Below are positions 42,597 through 52,438 of a stretch of DNA of 64,000 nt, in pieces; position 1 is the first letter of the stretch, and each line of letters opens with the position of its first letter. The notes below the pieces were generated by a model, which was not told where the DNA came from, ran no database searches, and worked only from the letters and a program-made list of their open reading frames with translations. Source of the DNA: Bacillus rhizoplanae (GTDB taxonomy: Bacteria; Bacillota; Bacilli; Bacillales; Bacillaceae_G). The DNA lies in contig NZ_CAKJTI010000010.1 of assembly GCF_917563915.1 (NCBI RefSeq), positions 1-64,000 on the forward strand. Reading direction: 5' to 3'. A program made the position numbers and the translations under genes.

Positions 42597-43134
42597 GGAT
42601 AAAAGCAGTAGTTGGAAGCAAGGAGTAAACGTTCGTATCATACGGCACATTATTTTGATACATATAATTTCTAAGAACGCCTTCATTCAGAAAGCCTAGT
42701 TTTGTTAGTAATACATTAGATGCTTTATTTTCTGTAAAAACAACTGCTCCAATACGAGTTAATTCAAGCTCATGAAATCCGTATGATATAACTTTTAAAA
42801 CTGCTTCAGTGGCATACCCTTTTCCCCAATGTTCAGGTAAAAGTGCATAAGCGATTTCAGCTCTCTTATGTTCGGAAGACCAGTCATGAAATCCAATCGT
42901 TCCAATAATCCCTTCTGTTTCTTTTATTTCAATTCCCCATTTTATTCCTCGTTTTTCTTTGTAGTTATTTGAAAAATTCCTAATTATATTTTTCACCTGC
43001 TCTAGATCTGTTAATGGATTTTGCCCATAGTAACGTAATACATCCTCATTCGAAAAGCAATTCAATATCCCTTGTGCATCATCTTCTATTAGCTCTCTCA
43101 AGACTAGTCTTTCTGTTTCTAATATAGGAAACAT
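42589..43134 (-). CDS. RimJ/RimL-type GNAT N-acetyltransferase
   Basis: A 181-residue acetyltransferase: LETERLVLRELIEDDAQGI at the N terminus, ALLPEHWGKGYATEAVLKV for acetyl-CoA binding (about 97-115), and GAVVFTENKASNVLLTKLGF near the C terminus. Such enzymes acetylate protein N termini or small amines. AAAAGGAGGGG precedes ATG. The CGATATAT array 3 begins at its stop codon. Confidence 0.92.
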   Translation of the reverse strand: MFPILETERLVLRELIEDDAQGILNCFSNEDVLRYYGQNPLTDLEQVKNIIRNFSNNYKEKRGIKWGIEIKETEGIIGTIGFHDWSSEHKRAEIAYALLPEHWGKGYATEAVLKVISYGFHELELTRIGAVVFTENKASNVLLTKLGFLNEGVLRNYMYQNNVPYDTNVYSLLPTTAFIRN

Positions 43135-43235
43135 TCTTCCCCTCCTTTTTATCTGCCTTCAACAGCCGCATGTATCATTTTAGAATTAGCGCTTCTATTT
43201 TTGTTTGCTACACGTATCACGATATATTCTATCCT

Positions 43236-43781
43236 TTATTCATTAAACCTCCCCATCAAAATCGTATTATAGTAATTCCCATCCGATAGCATTTTGTCAT
43301 TTTTCAAGATACCCTCTACTTCAAAACCGTATCTTTCATAAAGGCTTTTAGCTTTCTCGTTCGTTTCAAGAACATTCAAAGTGATTTTCTTAATTCCATA
43401 TGAGTCGGCCCAATTAACAGATTCTTTTAAGAGGTTCTTTCCAATGCCATATCCCCAATATTCTTGTAATACGCAGACACCAAATTCTACTTTATGAGAT
43501 GTTCTTTTCAATTTGTTTCCTTCACACCTTGAAAAACCTACAATTCTTCCATTCACTTCGGCTACTAAAAATAGATTACTAACACTGTCTGTATCCTCTT
43601 TAATGATCTTTTTAAAACCAGCTTCATCTATGTATGCTTCGCCTTTTTCTCTATCTAAATTTTCTGTTTCGCCATCTATTTGTAATCGTACTTCAGATAA
43701 ATTTTTTGCATCTTCTTCCATTGCAGACCTAATCATATAACGTGTATTACGACTATAAAATTCTTTTGGGCTAATCTTCAT
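43236..43781 (-). CDS. GNAT family N-acetyltransferase
   Basis: A 181-residue acetyltransferase with FGVCVLQEYWGYGIGKNLL (acetyl-CoA loop, about 103-121) and LNVLETNEKAKSLYERYGF near 140. About 25 residues precede the first strand. Upstream of the RimJ-type gene on the same strand with a 100-nt gap. Substrate unknown. GGAGG precedes ATG. Confidence 0.92.
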   Translation of the reverse strand: MKISPKEFYSRNTRYMIRSAMEEDAKNLSEVRLQIDGETENLDREKGEAYIDEAGFKKIIKEDTDSVSNLFLVAEVNGRIVGFSRCEGNKLKRTSHKVEFGVCVLQEYWGYGIGKNLLKESVNWADSYGIKKITLNVLETNEKAKSLYERYGFEVEGILKNDKMLSDGNYYNTILMGRFNE

Positions 43782-43820
43782 TACAATTACCTCCTATCCT
43801 AACTATTTAACTCTTTTTAA

Positions 43821-43855
43821 GAAAGCTACTTGTCTCCAAAACAAGCAGCTTTCTC
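43821..43855 (-). terminator. Terminator of the MFS gene
   Basis: Stem AGAAAGCT-CTTGT / ACAAG-AGCTTTCT just past the MFS stop codon. Confidence 0.8.
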
Positions 43856-43856
43856 A

Positions 43857-45116
43857 TTACCCTATCTTCTCTACCTTCTTCTCTTGACGATGATACATAT
43901 CGATTGCTTTTTTAAATAAGAGAATGCTGCTTATTCCTATTAAACAAAACAATATACTCATTCCCCAAGAAGCAATAACGGAACCAATCATAATGCCAAG
44001 TGTTCCCACCATCTTCGCAATTTGAAACACCATCCCGTTAATGGCCATATAGGAACTTCTTGCATCATCCCTTGCCATATCTGCCCGAATAGATTGGCTG
44101 ACTGGCACATACATCATTTCTCCGATTGTTTGGAACAGACCTGCTAGTAATAAAATCCATAGACTATTACTTGCTCCGAATAGCGTAAATCCAATCGTAT
44201 ATATAAACAAGCCTATATAAAGTACTTTCCGATCCTGAAAGTGATTCATGATTTTCACAACAAGAGCTGAAAATAAAACAACTAATACTGTATTCTCGGT
44301 AGAGATCCAGCTTAGCATCCGAATCCCTGTTAAATCAAAATGATTCCCATTCCATAATGAAAATGTTATCGTTTCAAATTCCTTTTGCAGACGAACTCCG
44401 ATATAGTTATTAATTTGAAACTCTAATGATAATGCACATATGCTTGCCAAACACAATATGATAAATGCTCTGTCTTTTACGACAACTCGATAATTATTTA
44501 CCATATCCTGCAAAACGTTTTTCTTTTCTACTTTCTTTTGAACTACATATACTTCTTCCATATAAACTGTAATTAAATACAGTGTTAATAATGCAATACC
44601 TGTCAGCAGCATAAATAGTTGGAATCGGTAGTGTTCAAAAAGAAGTCCACCGAAAATTGCACCAATGGCGATAGATAAATTGATTGCCCAGTAATTAATG
44701 CTGTACATCATTTTTCGGTTTTCCGGTGTACTTACATCAATTAACATCGCTTCTGTTGCTGGGTTCATCACACCAGAACCGATGCTGTTTATAAGTAAAA
44801 AGAAAAATGTGAGCCAAGGTGAATCTATATAATCTGAGTTCGCAACCCCCATGCAAGCAATAGAAACTACTTGAATCACCTGCCCGATAATCATGACCTT
44901 TTTCCGTCCTAATGTATCGGCAATATAGCCTCCATATAAGCCAACGATAAGTGATGCAATTACATTTAATAACAATAAGAACCCCGCTAATACTGCTCCT
45001 AATTTTACGGAAAAATAAATCGCCATAAACGGAAAAATCATCGTTCCTACCGTACGAGTTAAAAAGGATGTAATAATTCTAATTTTAATGTTGCGATGCA
45101 TAGACCAAAATCCCAT
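43857..45116 (-). CDS. MFS exporter
   Basis: A 419-residue major facilitator protein with twelve helices. The A-motif is GGYIADTLGRKKVMIIG (about 62-78), and an EAMLID stretch near 125 fits drug:H+ antiporters of the DHA1 class. AAGGAGGGGG precedes ATG. It is divergent from an SgrR-like regulator with 105 nt between starts, the same pairing as sgrR-setA in enterobacteria, so export of sugars, sugar phosphates or peptides is possible. Confidence 0.88.
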   Translation of the reverse strand: MGFWSMHRNIKIRIITSFLTRTVGTMIFPFMAIYFSVKLGAVLAGFLLLLNVIASLIVGLYGGYIADTLGRKKVMIIGQVIQVVSIACMGVANSDYIDSPWLTFFFLLINSIGSGVMNPATEAMLIDVSTPENRKMMYSINYWAINLSIAIGAIFGGLLFEHYRFQLFMLLTGIALLTLYLITVYMEEVYVVQKKVEKKNVLQDMVNNYRVVVKDRAFIILCLASICALSLEFQINNYIGVRLQKEFETITFSLWNGNHFDLTGIRMLSWISTENTVLVVLFSALVVKIMNHFQDRKVLYIGLFIYTIGFTLFGASNSLWILLLAGLFQTIGEMMYVPVSQSIRADMARDDARSSYMAINGMVFQIAKMVGTLGIMIGSVIASWGMSILFCLIGISSILLFKKAIDMYHRQEKKVEKIG

Positions 45117-45221
45117 CTGTTTCCCCCTCCTTCTGTTTCTTCATTTTACTTTGAAAAAGAGGAAGGAAAAGGTTAAAATATTCTGAAGAGTTTCCCCTTT
45201 TACAAAAAGGAGTTATATAAT

Positions 45222-46958
45222 ATGAAAATTATGGACCACTATATTCGACTAAGACTTTCCTTTCCAAATGAACAACATATTCAAAATAGTCTCCAAGAAT
45301 TGGCTGCCGTTCTATTTTGCAGTACAAAAAATGTGAAGATTTTACTAAAAAAAATGAGTGAAGAAAAACTGATTGAGTGGATACCAGGAAGAGGGCGTGG
45401 AAATAAAACGGAAATTCGCTTTCTTCATACATTTGTAGAAGCGATTTTACCGCATGTTGAAGAACTTTTAAGAAATGAGAAGTTAACAGAAGTATTTCTT
45501 TTACTCAAAGAACCGCTGCCTTTCTTACTTAAAGAAAAAATAGAAGAACGATTAAATACTTATTTTGGATATACAACTTCAGATGATCTGTATGATGTGC
45601 TAAAAATTCCATATAACCGAAAATTACTCCCCATTGATCCAGCATTTGCTGCTGTGACAACAGAAAGTCACCTTATTAGCCAAATCGTTGACACGTTAGT
45701 AAGATATAACGAAAAAATAGAGCAAATCGAGCCACACTTGGCACATACTTGGGAAGTAAGCGATGATCAACTTACGTGGACATTCTACCTACGTAAAGGT
45801 GTTCGCTTTCATCACGGAAAAACATTATCAGGAAAAGATGTAACCTTCTCCTTCGAAAGATTACAAGCCGTTCAATCTCCTTTTGACTGGTTAACAGAGG
45901 AAATTGCGAAAATAGAAAATCCATCTCCTCTACAAGTTATCTTTCATTTACGAAAACCAAATCGCTTTTTCCTACATTACGTAAGCTCTGTGCAATTATC
46001 CATTTTACCGCATGATGTAATGATCCAAAATCACCAGTATATTGGCACAGGTCCCTTTAAAATAAAAAGTCTTACCGAAGACAATATTATTTTAGAAGCA
46101 TTTCCAGATTATTTTAAAGAGCGGGCACTCCTTGATCAGATTGAATTTTGGTTTATTCCAGAGCGGTCAAAAATACGAACAAATTACGAATTACCGAACA
46201 TGGGGTGTAAAGAAGAAAAGGCAGTGGAAACAGAAGAAATTGGCTGTATATATTCAGCATTTAACTTTCAAAAAAACGGCCCGCATCATGATATCTTTTT
46301 CCGAAAAGCATGGGCAGAAATACTTAATCCAACGTCGTTAATTCAAGACCTTGGCGGCAAACGTACAATGCCAGCTTATAGCTTCTTTCCCGATAAAAGC
46401 CGAACAATGTATAAAGAAACCTCCTTATATAAAGCGAAAGAATATTTACAACAAAGTACGTATAACGGAGAAATCGTACACATTTACTTCTTTGCATTTA
46501 AAGATAGCGAGCAAGATGCAATTTGGTTACAAAAACGCTGCGAAGCATTAGGAATACACTTACAGCTTCACCCATTTCCAATCACTGATTACTTTAACGA
46601 ATATATTGTGAAGCAGGCTGATATTATTTTGACAGGAGAAGTTCTCGACGCCAATCTTGAAATGGCCTTCTTACATATCTTTAAAAATAAAAGCTGCTTT
46701 GTTCATCGATTTAGACACCCACATTATCAAAAACAAATTGATGAACTGCTTGATCTATTTGTAGCAGAGCCAAATAAAGAAAAACGATATGATTTAATAT
46801 CTAAAATCGAAAAACTTCTTAGTGACCAGTACCTCCTTGTCTTTTACTACCATGTCCTAAAAAGAAGAAGTTTTCCATCTGCACTACAAAATGTCACCAT
46901 TGATTCTTTCGGATGGACAGACTTTGCAAAACTGTGGATTCGTCCCCATACACAATAG
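45222..46958 (+). CDS. SgrR-type transcriptional regulator with solute-binding domain
   Basis: A 578-residue protein: an N-terminal SgrR-like HTH (residues 1-115, SLQELAAVLFCSTKNVKILL and EWIPGRGRGNKTEI), then a periplasmic-binding-protein-like SBP_bac_5 domain (about 150-570; SQIVDTLVRYNEKIEQIEPHL, TWTFYLRKGVRFHHGK, IGTGPFKI). No signal peptide, so the binding domain works in the cytoplasm as a sensor. It is divergent from the MFS exporter, which is its likely target. AAAGGAG precedes ATG. Confidence 0.9.
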   Translation: MKIMDHYIRLRLSFPNEQHIQNSLQELAAVLFCSTKNVKILLKKMSEEKLIEWIPGRGRGNKTEIRFLHTFVEAILPHVEELLRNEKLTEVFLLLKEPLPFLLKEKIEERLNTYFGYTTSDDLYDVLKIPYNRKLLPIDPAFAAVTTESHLISQIVDTLVRYNEKIEQIEPHLAHTWEVSDDQLTWTFYLRKGVRFHHGKTLSGKDVTFSFERLQAVQSPFDWLTEEIAKIENPSPLQVIFHLRKPNRFFLHYVSSVQLSILPHDVMIQNHQYIGTGPFKIKSLTEDNIILEAFPDYFKERALLDQIEFWFIPERSKIRTNYELPNMGCKEEKAVETEEIGCIYSAFNFQKNGPHHDIFFRKAWAEILNPTSLIQDLGGKRTMPAYSFFPDKSRTMYKETSLYKAKEYLQQSTYNGEIVHIYFFAFKDSEQDAIWLQKRCEALGIHLQLHPFPITDYFNEYIVKQADIILTGEVLDANLEMAFLHIFKNKSCFVHRFRHPHYQKQIDELLDLFVAEPNKEKRYDLISKIEKLLSDQYLLVFYYHVLKRRSFPSALQNVTIDSFGWTDFAKLWIRPHTQ

Positions 46959-46979
46959 GCGGAGCTAAACAGCTCCGCC
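46958..46979. terminator. Hairpin spanning two convergent stop codons
   Basis: GGCGGAGCT / AGCTCCGCC with an AAAC loop. The stem includes the end of the SgrR stop codon and the Lrp stop codon region. No T-run, so it may act as a weak terminator or a 3'-end stabiliser. Confidence 0.5.
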
Positions 46980-47459
46980 ATCTTTGCTCTGCAGAGGCAA
47001 TACAGTAGAATACTTAATCTCTCGCAGTGCTAAACTTGTTTGAATTCTCGTGATACCGAGCATATTTAATTTACGAATAAAGCGTTCCAGCTCATTTCGA
47101 TCTCGGTGCACAACTTTTAAAATATAATCATACTCCCCCGTTAAACAATGACATTCTAATACTTCTGGCATTTCGTGCATAGCTTTCTCTAACACTTCTA
47201 GCTTCTCCGCTTGATGAATATTTGTGCTGACAAAAATAAAGCATAATAAACCAAATCCAAGTTTCTCCTGATTTAAAATTGCTACTTGCCTGTTAATAAA
47301 TCCTTCATTTTCTAATCGTTTCACCCGTGCATGCGTAGCTGGCGGCGAAAGATTAACGCGGCGTGCAACCTCAGCGTTACTCAGCTGCCCTTCCTGTTGC
47401 AACACATCTAAAATTTGTATATCTAGATCATCTAACCCCTTACGAACTACATGTTCCAT
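46965..47459 (-). CDS. Lrp/AsnC family transcriptional regulator
   Basis: A 164-residue regulator: HTH LDDLDIQILDVLQQEGQLSN and VNLSPPATHARVKRLENEGF (about 8-55), then the RAM ligand-binding/oligomerisation domain (HCLTGEYDYILKVVHRD near 105). It is divergent from an EamA-type exporter gene, a common arrangement in which the Lrp protein senses an amino acid and induces its efflux. A short bcr1 copy sits in the shared upstream region. Confidence 0.92.
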   Translation of the reverse strand: MEHVVRKGLDDLDIQILDVLQQEGQLSNAEVARRVNLSPPATHARVKRLENEGFINRQVAILNQEKLGFGLLCFIFVSTNIHQAEKLEVLEKAMHEMPEVLECHCLTGEYDYILKVVHRDRNELERFIRKLNMLGITRIQTSLALREIKYSTVLPLQSKDGGAV

Positions 47460-47476
47460 TTCTAATCTCCCTTTTC

Positions 47477-47561
47477 ATAAAGTGAAACTTCCCTCACCTC
47501 TCTTCTTCGCTTTTCTCCCAATCTTGAGGTGGGGGTCTTACTGCCCGTTAATGCGGGATCA
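47477..47561 (+). repeat. bcr1-like repeat, short copy
   Basis: Left ATAAAGTGAAACTTCC at 47477, right GCGGGATCAC at 47561. The first hairpin is missing; the second is complete. It lies 18 nt upstream of the Lrp start codon, inside the likely promoter region of that gene. Confidence 0.8.
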
Positions 47562-47808
47562 CAAACGATTATTCACCAAAACATATTACAATTACACTTA
47601 AACTGAACAAAATTCTACAAAAGTTCATAATAACTTTACATTATTTCGAATTTTATTAATTGTACAAAACAATATATATGACAAACAAGAAAAATGCTAC
47701 AATTTATATAGTTTAAAATACATTGATTAACCACCGTGCACAGTGGCTGTCTTTTATCAAATGGCAATGCGCAAGCCCTACTTTCTTGTAAAGGAGCTAA
47801 CTCATATT

Positions 47809-48723
47809 ATGCCTTATGTCATTTTATTACTCATCACGAGCTTATTGTGGGGCGGAAATTTCGTAGTGGGAAAGTCTCTTGTCGGGCACGCTTCTCCTAT
47901 GACACTTACTACTCTTCGATGGACCATTGCAGTCATTTGTCTTTTCCCAATTGTATGGTTAAAAGAAAAGAAACTTTTTCCACCGAAAGATGCAATTCTC
48001 CCTTTATTTCTTATGGGGGTTACTGGCGTTGTTCTCTTTAACATTTTTCAGTTTTGGGCGTTAGAGCATACATCAGCAACAAATGTTGGTCTTATTTCTA
48101 CATTAAATACGATTTCTATCGCTGTTTGTTCCGCTCTATTTTTAAAAGAAAAAATTAATATATGGCAAATCACATCAATGATTATTTCCTTTTTCGGTGT
48201 TACACTTGTTCTTTCAAAAGGAAAAATAGATACACTGTTTTCCTTACATTTTAATATCGGTGATTTATGGATGATGGCTGCGGTATGCGTATGGGGAATT
48301 TATTCCGTTTGCAGTAGATGGGCAACGAAAAAGACGACACCAATGATGTCTACTTTATATTCTGGTATCTTTGGTATTATCATATTGGTTCCCTTTAATA
48401 TCTCTGATTTCACAATTTCAAATGTAAACGCTTCGTTCTTAGGATCTATTCTATACACAGGTGTGATTTCAACCGTATTATGTATGGTTTTCTGGAATAT
48501 TGGCGTTCAAAAATTAGGGGCGACTACGTCAGGTATTTTTTAAAATTTCAATCCTATTTTCACTGCTATTTTAGCGTTTCTATTATTAGGTGAACAAATG
48601 ACGTGGATTCAAATCGTAGGAAGTATGATTGTTATCGGTGGCTGTTACTTATTTTCGCACTTTAAATCTAATACCACTTCAAAACAAGAATATACATCCA
48701 CCAGCTTAGCAAAGACTCATTAA
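47809..48723 (+). pseudogene. EamA/DMT family exporter broken by one nonsense codon
   Basis: From ATG 47809 (AAAGGAG ahead) the frame encodes ten membrane helices of the EamA/RhaT drug-metabolite exporter type, beginning MPYVILLLITSLLWGGNF. At 48541-48543 a TAA interrupts GATTSGIF-x-NFNPIFTAILAF, where homologues carry Leu, so TTA has become TAA. The frame then stays open to TAA 48721, giving a 304-codon gene. The truncated product would lack the last two helices. Divergent from an Lrp regulator. Confidence 0.85.
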
Positions 48724-48743
48724 ATTCAAAAGTAAAGAAATCA

Positions 48744-48900
48744 ATAAAGTGAAACTTCTATCAGTGGGGGTTTTCTTCATCCCCCACTGATAGTTAGTTG
48801 AACCAATCGGGCTTTTACGGGCAGTTATCCCCGACCTATCTTCTTCGCTTCTCTCTCAATATTGAGGTGGGGGTCTTACTGCCCGTTAATGCGAGATAAA
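48744..48900 (+). repeat. bcr1-like repeat, full copy
   Basis: ATAAA at 48744-48748 and 48896-48900; both hairpins complete. It is 20 nt after the end of the EamA pseudogene. Confidence 0.92.
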
Positions 48901-48953
48901 TGAAGCTGACTCAAAAATGAACTTTTTGGTCAGCTTCTTCTAGTACGCTCGGT

Positions 48954-49070
48954 ATGTCGAACATTACCGAAGGGTCTTTATATCGTGTCGAAGCGCCGAT
49001 ATATTCTAAAGAACGGTCGATATATTGTGAAAAGCGCCGATATATTGCAATCAATAGCCAATATATCGAT
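48954..49070 (+). repeat. CGATATAT array 4
   Basis: Leader ATGTCGAACATTACCGAAGG and GTCTTTATATCGTGTCGAAG, then units at 48997, 49018, 49038 and a degenerate CCAATATAT at 49059, spacings 21, 20, 21. It ends at the stop codon of the antiporter gene. Confidence 0.9.
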
Positions 49071-50198
49071 TCACACAAAATACTTCTTCAACAAAGGCGG
49101 TGTAATAATCGTCGTCAAAATAACAACAATTACAATCGACGTAAAATTCTCTTTCGCTAACAGATTCGCAGTCAATCCATTTGAAGCAATAATAAGCGCC
49201 ACTTCTCCCCTTGATACCATTCCCGCTCCAATACTAATAGAAGACCGTAAATCAAATCCTGTTAATCTTGCTCCAAGTCCTGAACCGACTAACTTTGTTA
49301 ATATAGCAATAATGGTCATAATGACAATGAACCATATTTGGTTTCCTAATCCTTGAAAGGTAATTTCCATTCCGATACTAACGAAAAAGATAGGAACGAA
49401 AATCGCATACGCAATCGGCTCAATTTTATGTTCTACTTCATGCTTATATGAAGTTTGTGAAATTGCGATTCCAGCAGCGAATGCCCCAATAATTCCAGCA
49501 ATCCCCATGATTTCACTGTAATAAGCAAATGAAAAACAAATAATGAGCGCCGCACTAATTAACGATTCTGAAACACGAAGCGGTGACAATATTTTCATAA
49601 TGAAAGGGACACCTTTCCAGCTAATTAAAAAAATAGTAACAAAAAAGATGACTTTCTTAGCGATTACTAGCGTTACATTCACCTCTTGTGAACCGAGAAA
49701 ACTCATCGCAAATGCTAACAATATAACAACGATAACATCATCAAATACAGCTGCTCCTAAAATCGTTGTACTTTCCCTCGTATTCATTTTTCCAAGATCT
49801 CGCAATGTTTGAACGGAAATACTAACAGACGTAGCGCAAAGAAGTAGTCCTAAAAAAATCGCATGTGCCTGCGTCATTCCAAATAAAAGACCTGCAATAT
49901 ATCCTCCAATAAACGGAAAGATAATTCCCCCTATTGCTACCGCCAAAGACGATGTAAGATTGCGATTTAATTCCTCTAAATCTGTTTCAAGCCCTGCCAT
50001 AAACATAAGAAGCAATACACCAATTGCACTTAATTCATCAATAAGCTCTGAACTATTAATAATGCCAAACATAGCTGGGCCAATAACAATTCCAATAATT
50101 AATTTTCCTAATACAGCTGGCTGTCCAAGCCGAACACTAATATCACCAGCAAGTTTTGTGCAAAGTAAAATGATGACAAGTTCAAAATAAAATAACAT
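49071..50198 (-). CDS. CPA2 family Na+(K+)/H+ antiporter (GerN/NapA-like)
   Basis: A 375-residue membrane antiporter with about twelve helices. AVLGKLIIGIVIGPAMFG near 30, the transport-site Asp pair in GAAVFDDVIVVILLAFA near 150 and GMVSRGEVALIIAS near 335 are family features. ATG 50198 follows GGAG; the frame extends 9 codons upstream. B. cereus GerN, needed for inosine germination, belongs to this group, but several paralogues exist and I cannot say which this is. Confidence 0.87.
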   Translation of the reverse strand: MLFYFELVIILLCTKLAGDISVRLGQPAVLGKLIIGIVIGPAMFGIINSSELIDELSAIGVLLLMFMAGLETDLEELNRNLTSSLAVAIGGIIFPFIGGYIAGLLFGMTQAHAIFLGLLLCATSVSISVQTLRDLGKMNTRESTTILGAAVFDDVIVVILLAFAMSFLGSQEVNVTLVIAKKVIFFVTIFLISWKGVPFIMKILSPLRVSESLISAALIICFSFAYYSEIMGIAGIIGAFAAGIAISQTSYKHEVEHKIEPIAYAIFVPIFFVSIGMEITFQGLGNQIWFIVIMTIIAILTKLVGSGLGARLTGFDLRSSISIGAGMVSRGEVALIIASNGLTANLLAKENFTSIVIVVILTTIITPPLLKKYFV

Positions 50199-50281
50199 AA
50201 TATCTGCTCCTACATAAAAATGCATTAATTTCTTACAATAGTGTTTGCTTAAACATGTCGTTTTATTTGTTACACTTTACA

Positions 50282-50310
50282 TTGACGAAATATTCTGAAT
50301 TATGATAAAT
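50282..50310 (+). promoter_or_regulatory. Possible promoter of the CAT-type permease
   Basis: TTGACG (50282-50287), 17-bp spacer, ATAAAT (50305-50310). The leader to the TTG start is about 200 nt and includes GGAGTAAGACCCCACTAATG, perhaps a worn repeat; no known riboswitch seen. Confidence 0.4.
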
Positions 50311-50511
50311 TTACTTGTGAAATTACATATTTATCCTAAAAATAACGTACAACTGCACCATTCTCCATTTTATTTATACATAATACTAATTCTACTCTCT
50401 ACTTAGTTCTCTAAGGGGCTACGTTCAAACTTAGCGGTTGTATCTATTGATCCTGTTCTAACAGGAGTAAGACCCCACTAATGATTAACTTTATGGAGAG
50501 GAGATTCAAAC

Positions 50512-51915
50512 TTGAAAACACTTTTACGAAAGAAGCCCCTTACGACCGAAGCACCACGTCAACTCAATCGAACATTAAGTGCCCTTGATTTAACTTTTTT
50601 AGGAATTGGAGCTGTTATCGGAACAGGTATTTTCGTTTTAACCGGTATTGTTGCTGCAAAGCACTCTGGTCCTGGTATTATGCTATCCTTTCTACTCGCT
50701 GCCTTTACGTGTGCATGCGTCGCTTTTTGCTATGCTGAGTTTTCATCTTCTATTCCAATTTCAGGAAGCGTTTATACATATGCTTATATGACAGTTGGGG
50801 AAATTGTTGCTTTCATCATCGGCTGGTGTTTAATGCTTGAATATTTGCTCGCAGTTGCTGCCGTTTCCGTCGGTTGGTCTGGTTATTTACAATCCCTACT
50901 GCTCGGATTTGGGATAAAACTCCCGGCTATAATCGCCTCTGCCCCCGGTCTAGGAAAAGGAGGCATCATTGATTTACCAGCTGTCCTCATTATACTTTTT
51001 ATTACAGCATTATTAAGTAGAGGGGTGCGTGAAAGTGCCCGTTTGAATAACATCATGGTATTAATTAAATTGGCTGTTATCATCGCTTTTATTATTGCTG
51101 GCGCAAAATATGTAAAACCAGAAAACTGGACACCATTTCTGCCATTTGGTTATGACGGGATTATTACAGGAGCTGCAACTGTATTCTTCGCTTTTTTAGG
51201 CTTTGATGCTATTGCAACTGCTGCCGAAGAAACAAAGAAACCGCAGCGTGACTTACCAATTGGGATTATTGGTTCTCTTCTTATTTGTACCGCATTGTAT
51301 ATCATTGTTTCCGTTGTATTAACAGGTATGGTTCCTTACACACAATTAGACGTATCAGATCCAGTTGCTTATGCTTTGAGGTTTGTCGGTGAAGACACGA
51401 TTGCTAGTTTACTAGCAGTAGGAGCAATGACCGGAATGACAACTGTTATTCTCGTCGTTATGTATGGACAAGTCCGTGTCTCATATGCGATGAGCCGCGA
51501 TGGATTATTGCCAAAAGCTTTATCTCGCGTAAATGAAAAATTCAAAATCCCTTTAGTAAACACATGGATTATGGGTATCGCCGCTGCTGTGCTTGCTGGT
51601 TTATTAGATCTACATATACTTGCAAATCTTGTAAGCATCGGTACATTAACAGCATTCACCTTCGTTTGCCTTGCGGTACTTATTTTACGAAAAACACATC
51701 CAGACTTACCGAGAGCATTCCGAGTGCCATTCGTTCCTATTTTACCAATTGTTGCAATTTGCTGTTGTCTATACTTAATGTTTAACCTTTCAAAAGAAAC
51801 ATGGATTGGCTTTGGAGTATGGTTAACAATCGGTTTATGTGTATACTTTTTTTATTCGAAACGAAATAGTAATCTACTTATTGCCAAAACACATGATGAA
51901 AAAAAAGAAGCTTAA
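50512..51915 (+). CDS. APC family amino acid permease (YfnA/CAT type)
   Basis: A 467-residue permease of the cationic/neutral amino acid transporter subgroup with twelve helices; LTFLGIGAVIGTGIFVLTGI (helix 1) and FFAFLGFDAIATAAEETKKPQRDLPIGI (family signature, starts near residue 222) are clear. TTG start behind GGAGAGGAG. Monocistronic with a terminator. Substrate likely a branched or small neutral amino acid, by similarity to YfnA/BcaP, but not determined. Confidence 0.88.
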   Translation: MKTLLRKKPLTTEAPRQLNRTLSALDLTFLGIGAVIGTGIFVLTGIVAAKHSGPGIMLSFLLAAFTCACVAFCYAEFSSSIPISGSVYTYAYMTVGEIVAFIIGWCLMLEYLLAVAAVSVGWSGYLQSLLLGFGIKLPAIIASAPGLGKGGIIDLPAVLIILFITALLSRGVRESARLNNIMVLIKLAVIIAFIIAGAKYVKPENWTPFLPFGYDGIITGAATVFFAFLGFDAIATAAEETKKPQRDLPIGIIGSLLICTALYIIVSVVLTGMVPYTQLDVSDPVAYALRFVGEDTIASLLAVGAMTGMTTVILVVMYGQVRVSYAMSRDGLLPKALSRVNEKFKIPLVNTWIMGIAAAVLAGLLDLHILANLVSIGTLTAFTFVCLAVLILRKTHPDLPRAFRVPFVPILPIVAICCCLYLMFNLSKETWIGFGVWLTIGLCVYFFYSKRNSNLLIAKTHDEKKEA

Positions 51916-51918
51916 AAA

Positions 51919-51950
51919 AGAAAGCTCGCTAGAGACAGCGAGCTTTCTTA
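51919..51950. terminator. Terminator between permease and small membrane protein genes
   Basis: Stem AGAAAGCTCGCT / AGCGAGCTTTCT with a 6-nt loop between two convergent genes. Confidence 0.88.
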
Positions 51951-51963
51951 CAGTTTCAAATTA

Positions 51964-52167
51964 TCACTTTCGTTCTTTCTTCTTCTTTTTCCAAGTTTCT
52001 ATGCTATCAAAGAAAAAGTTAATAAACAATGTTCCGAGTCCCGCTAATAAAAAGGTTATTAAAAAAAGAACCCATAGGCTTTTCTCTTGTAAATATTTGT
52101 ATCCGACTAGGAGCACGACAGCTACCCATACAAATTCAAGAATTCTTTTTATCTTCTGTTTCGACAC
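51964..52167 (-). CDS. Small two-helix membrane protein
   Basis: A 67-residue protein with two predicted membrane helices (FVWVAVVLLVGYKYL and VLFLITFLLAGLGTLFINFFF) and a very basic tail (KKKKKERK). AAGGAG precedes ATG. Unknown function. Confidence 0.75.
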   Translation of the reverse strand: MSKQKIKRILEFVWVAVVLLVGYKYLQEKSLWVLFLITFLLAGLGTLFINFFFDSIETWKKKKKERK

Positions 52168-52247
52168 ACAATCCGCTCCTTATATACATTATCTATTCTA
52201 TTTTAACATACTCTCCATTCCCTTAAGGAACGATCCGCACATATAGG

Positions 52248-52392
52248 TTTATCCCGCATTAACGGGCAGTAAGACCCCCACCTAAAGATTCAAAAAGAAA
52301 CGTGGGGGATAACTGCCCGTAAAAGCCCGATTGGTTCAACTAACCATCAGTGAGGGATGAAAACCTCCCCACTGATGGCAGTTTCACTTTAT
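52248..52392 (-). repeat. bcr1-like repeat, full copy (reverse)
   Basis: TTTAT at 52248-52252 and 52388-52392; second hairpin slightly shortened (CCCCCACCT / ACGTGGGGG). Confidence 0.92.
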
Positions 52393-52438
52393 CCCGACTC
52401 CCAAACAAAAAATTTACTATACCAAGTTCCTTTCCCTA

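Noticed and set aside
46958-46979. Strong intrinsic terminator between sgrR-like and lrp genes
   Set aside because: The stem is good but no T-run follows on either strand; kept only as a low-confidence hairpin.
48954-49160. Small ORFs starting MSNITEGSL / MSNIAEGSL in the CGATATAT arrays as genes
   Set aside because: The ATG belongs to the conserved repeat leader, there is no ribosome binding site, and the 20/21-bp pitch breaks the reading frame between units.
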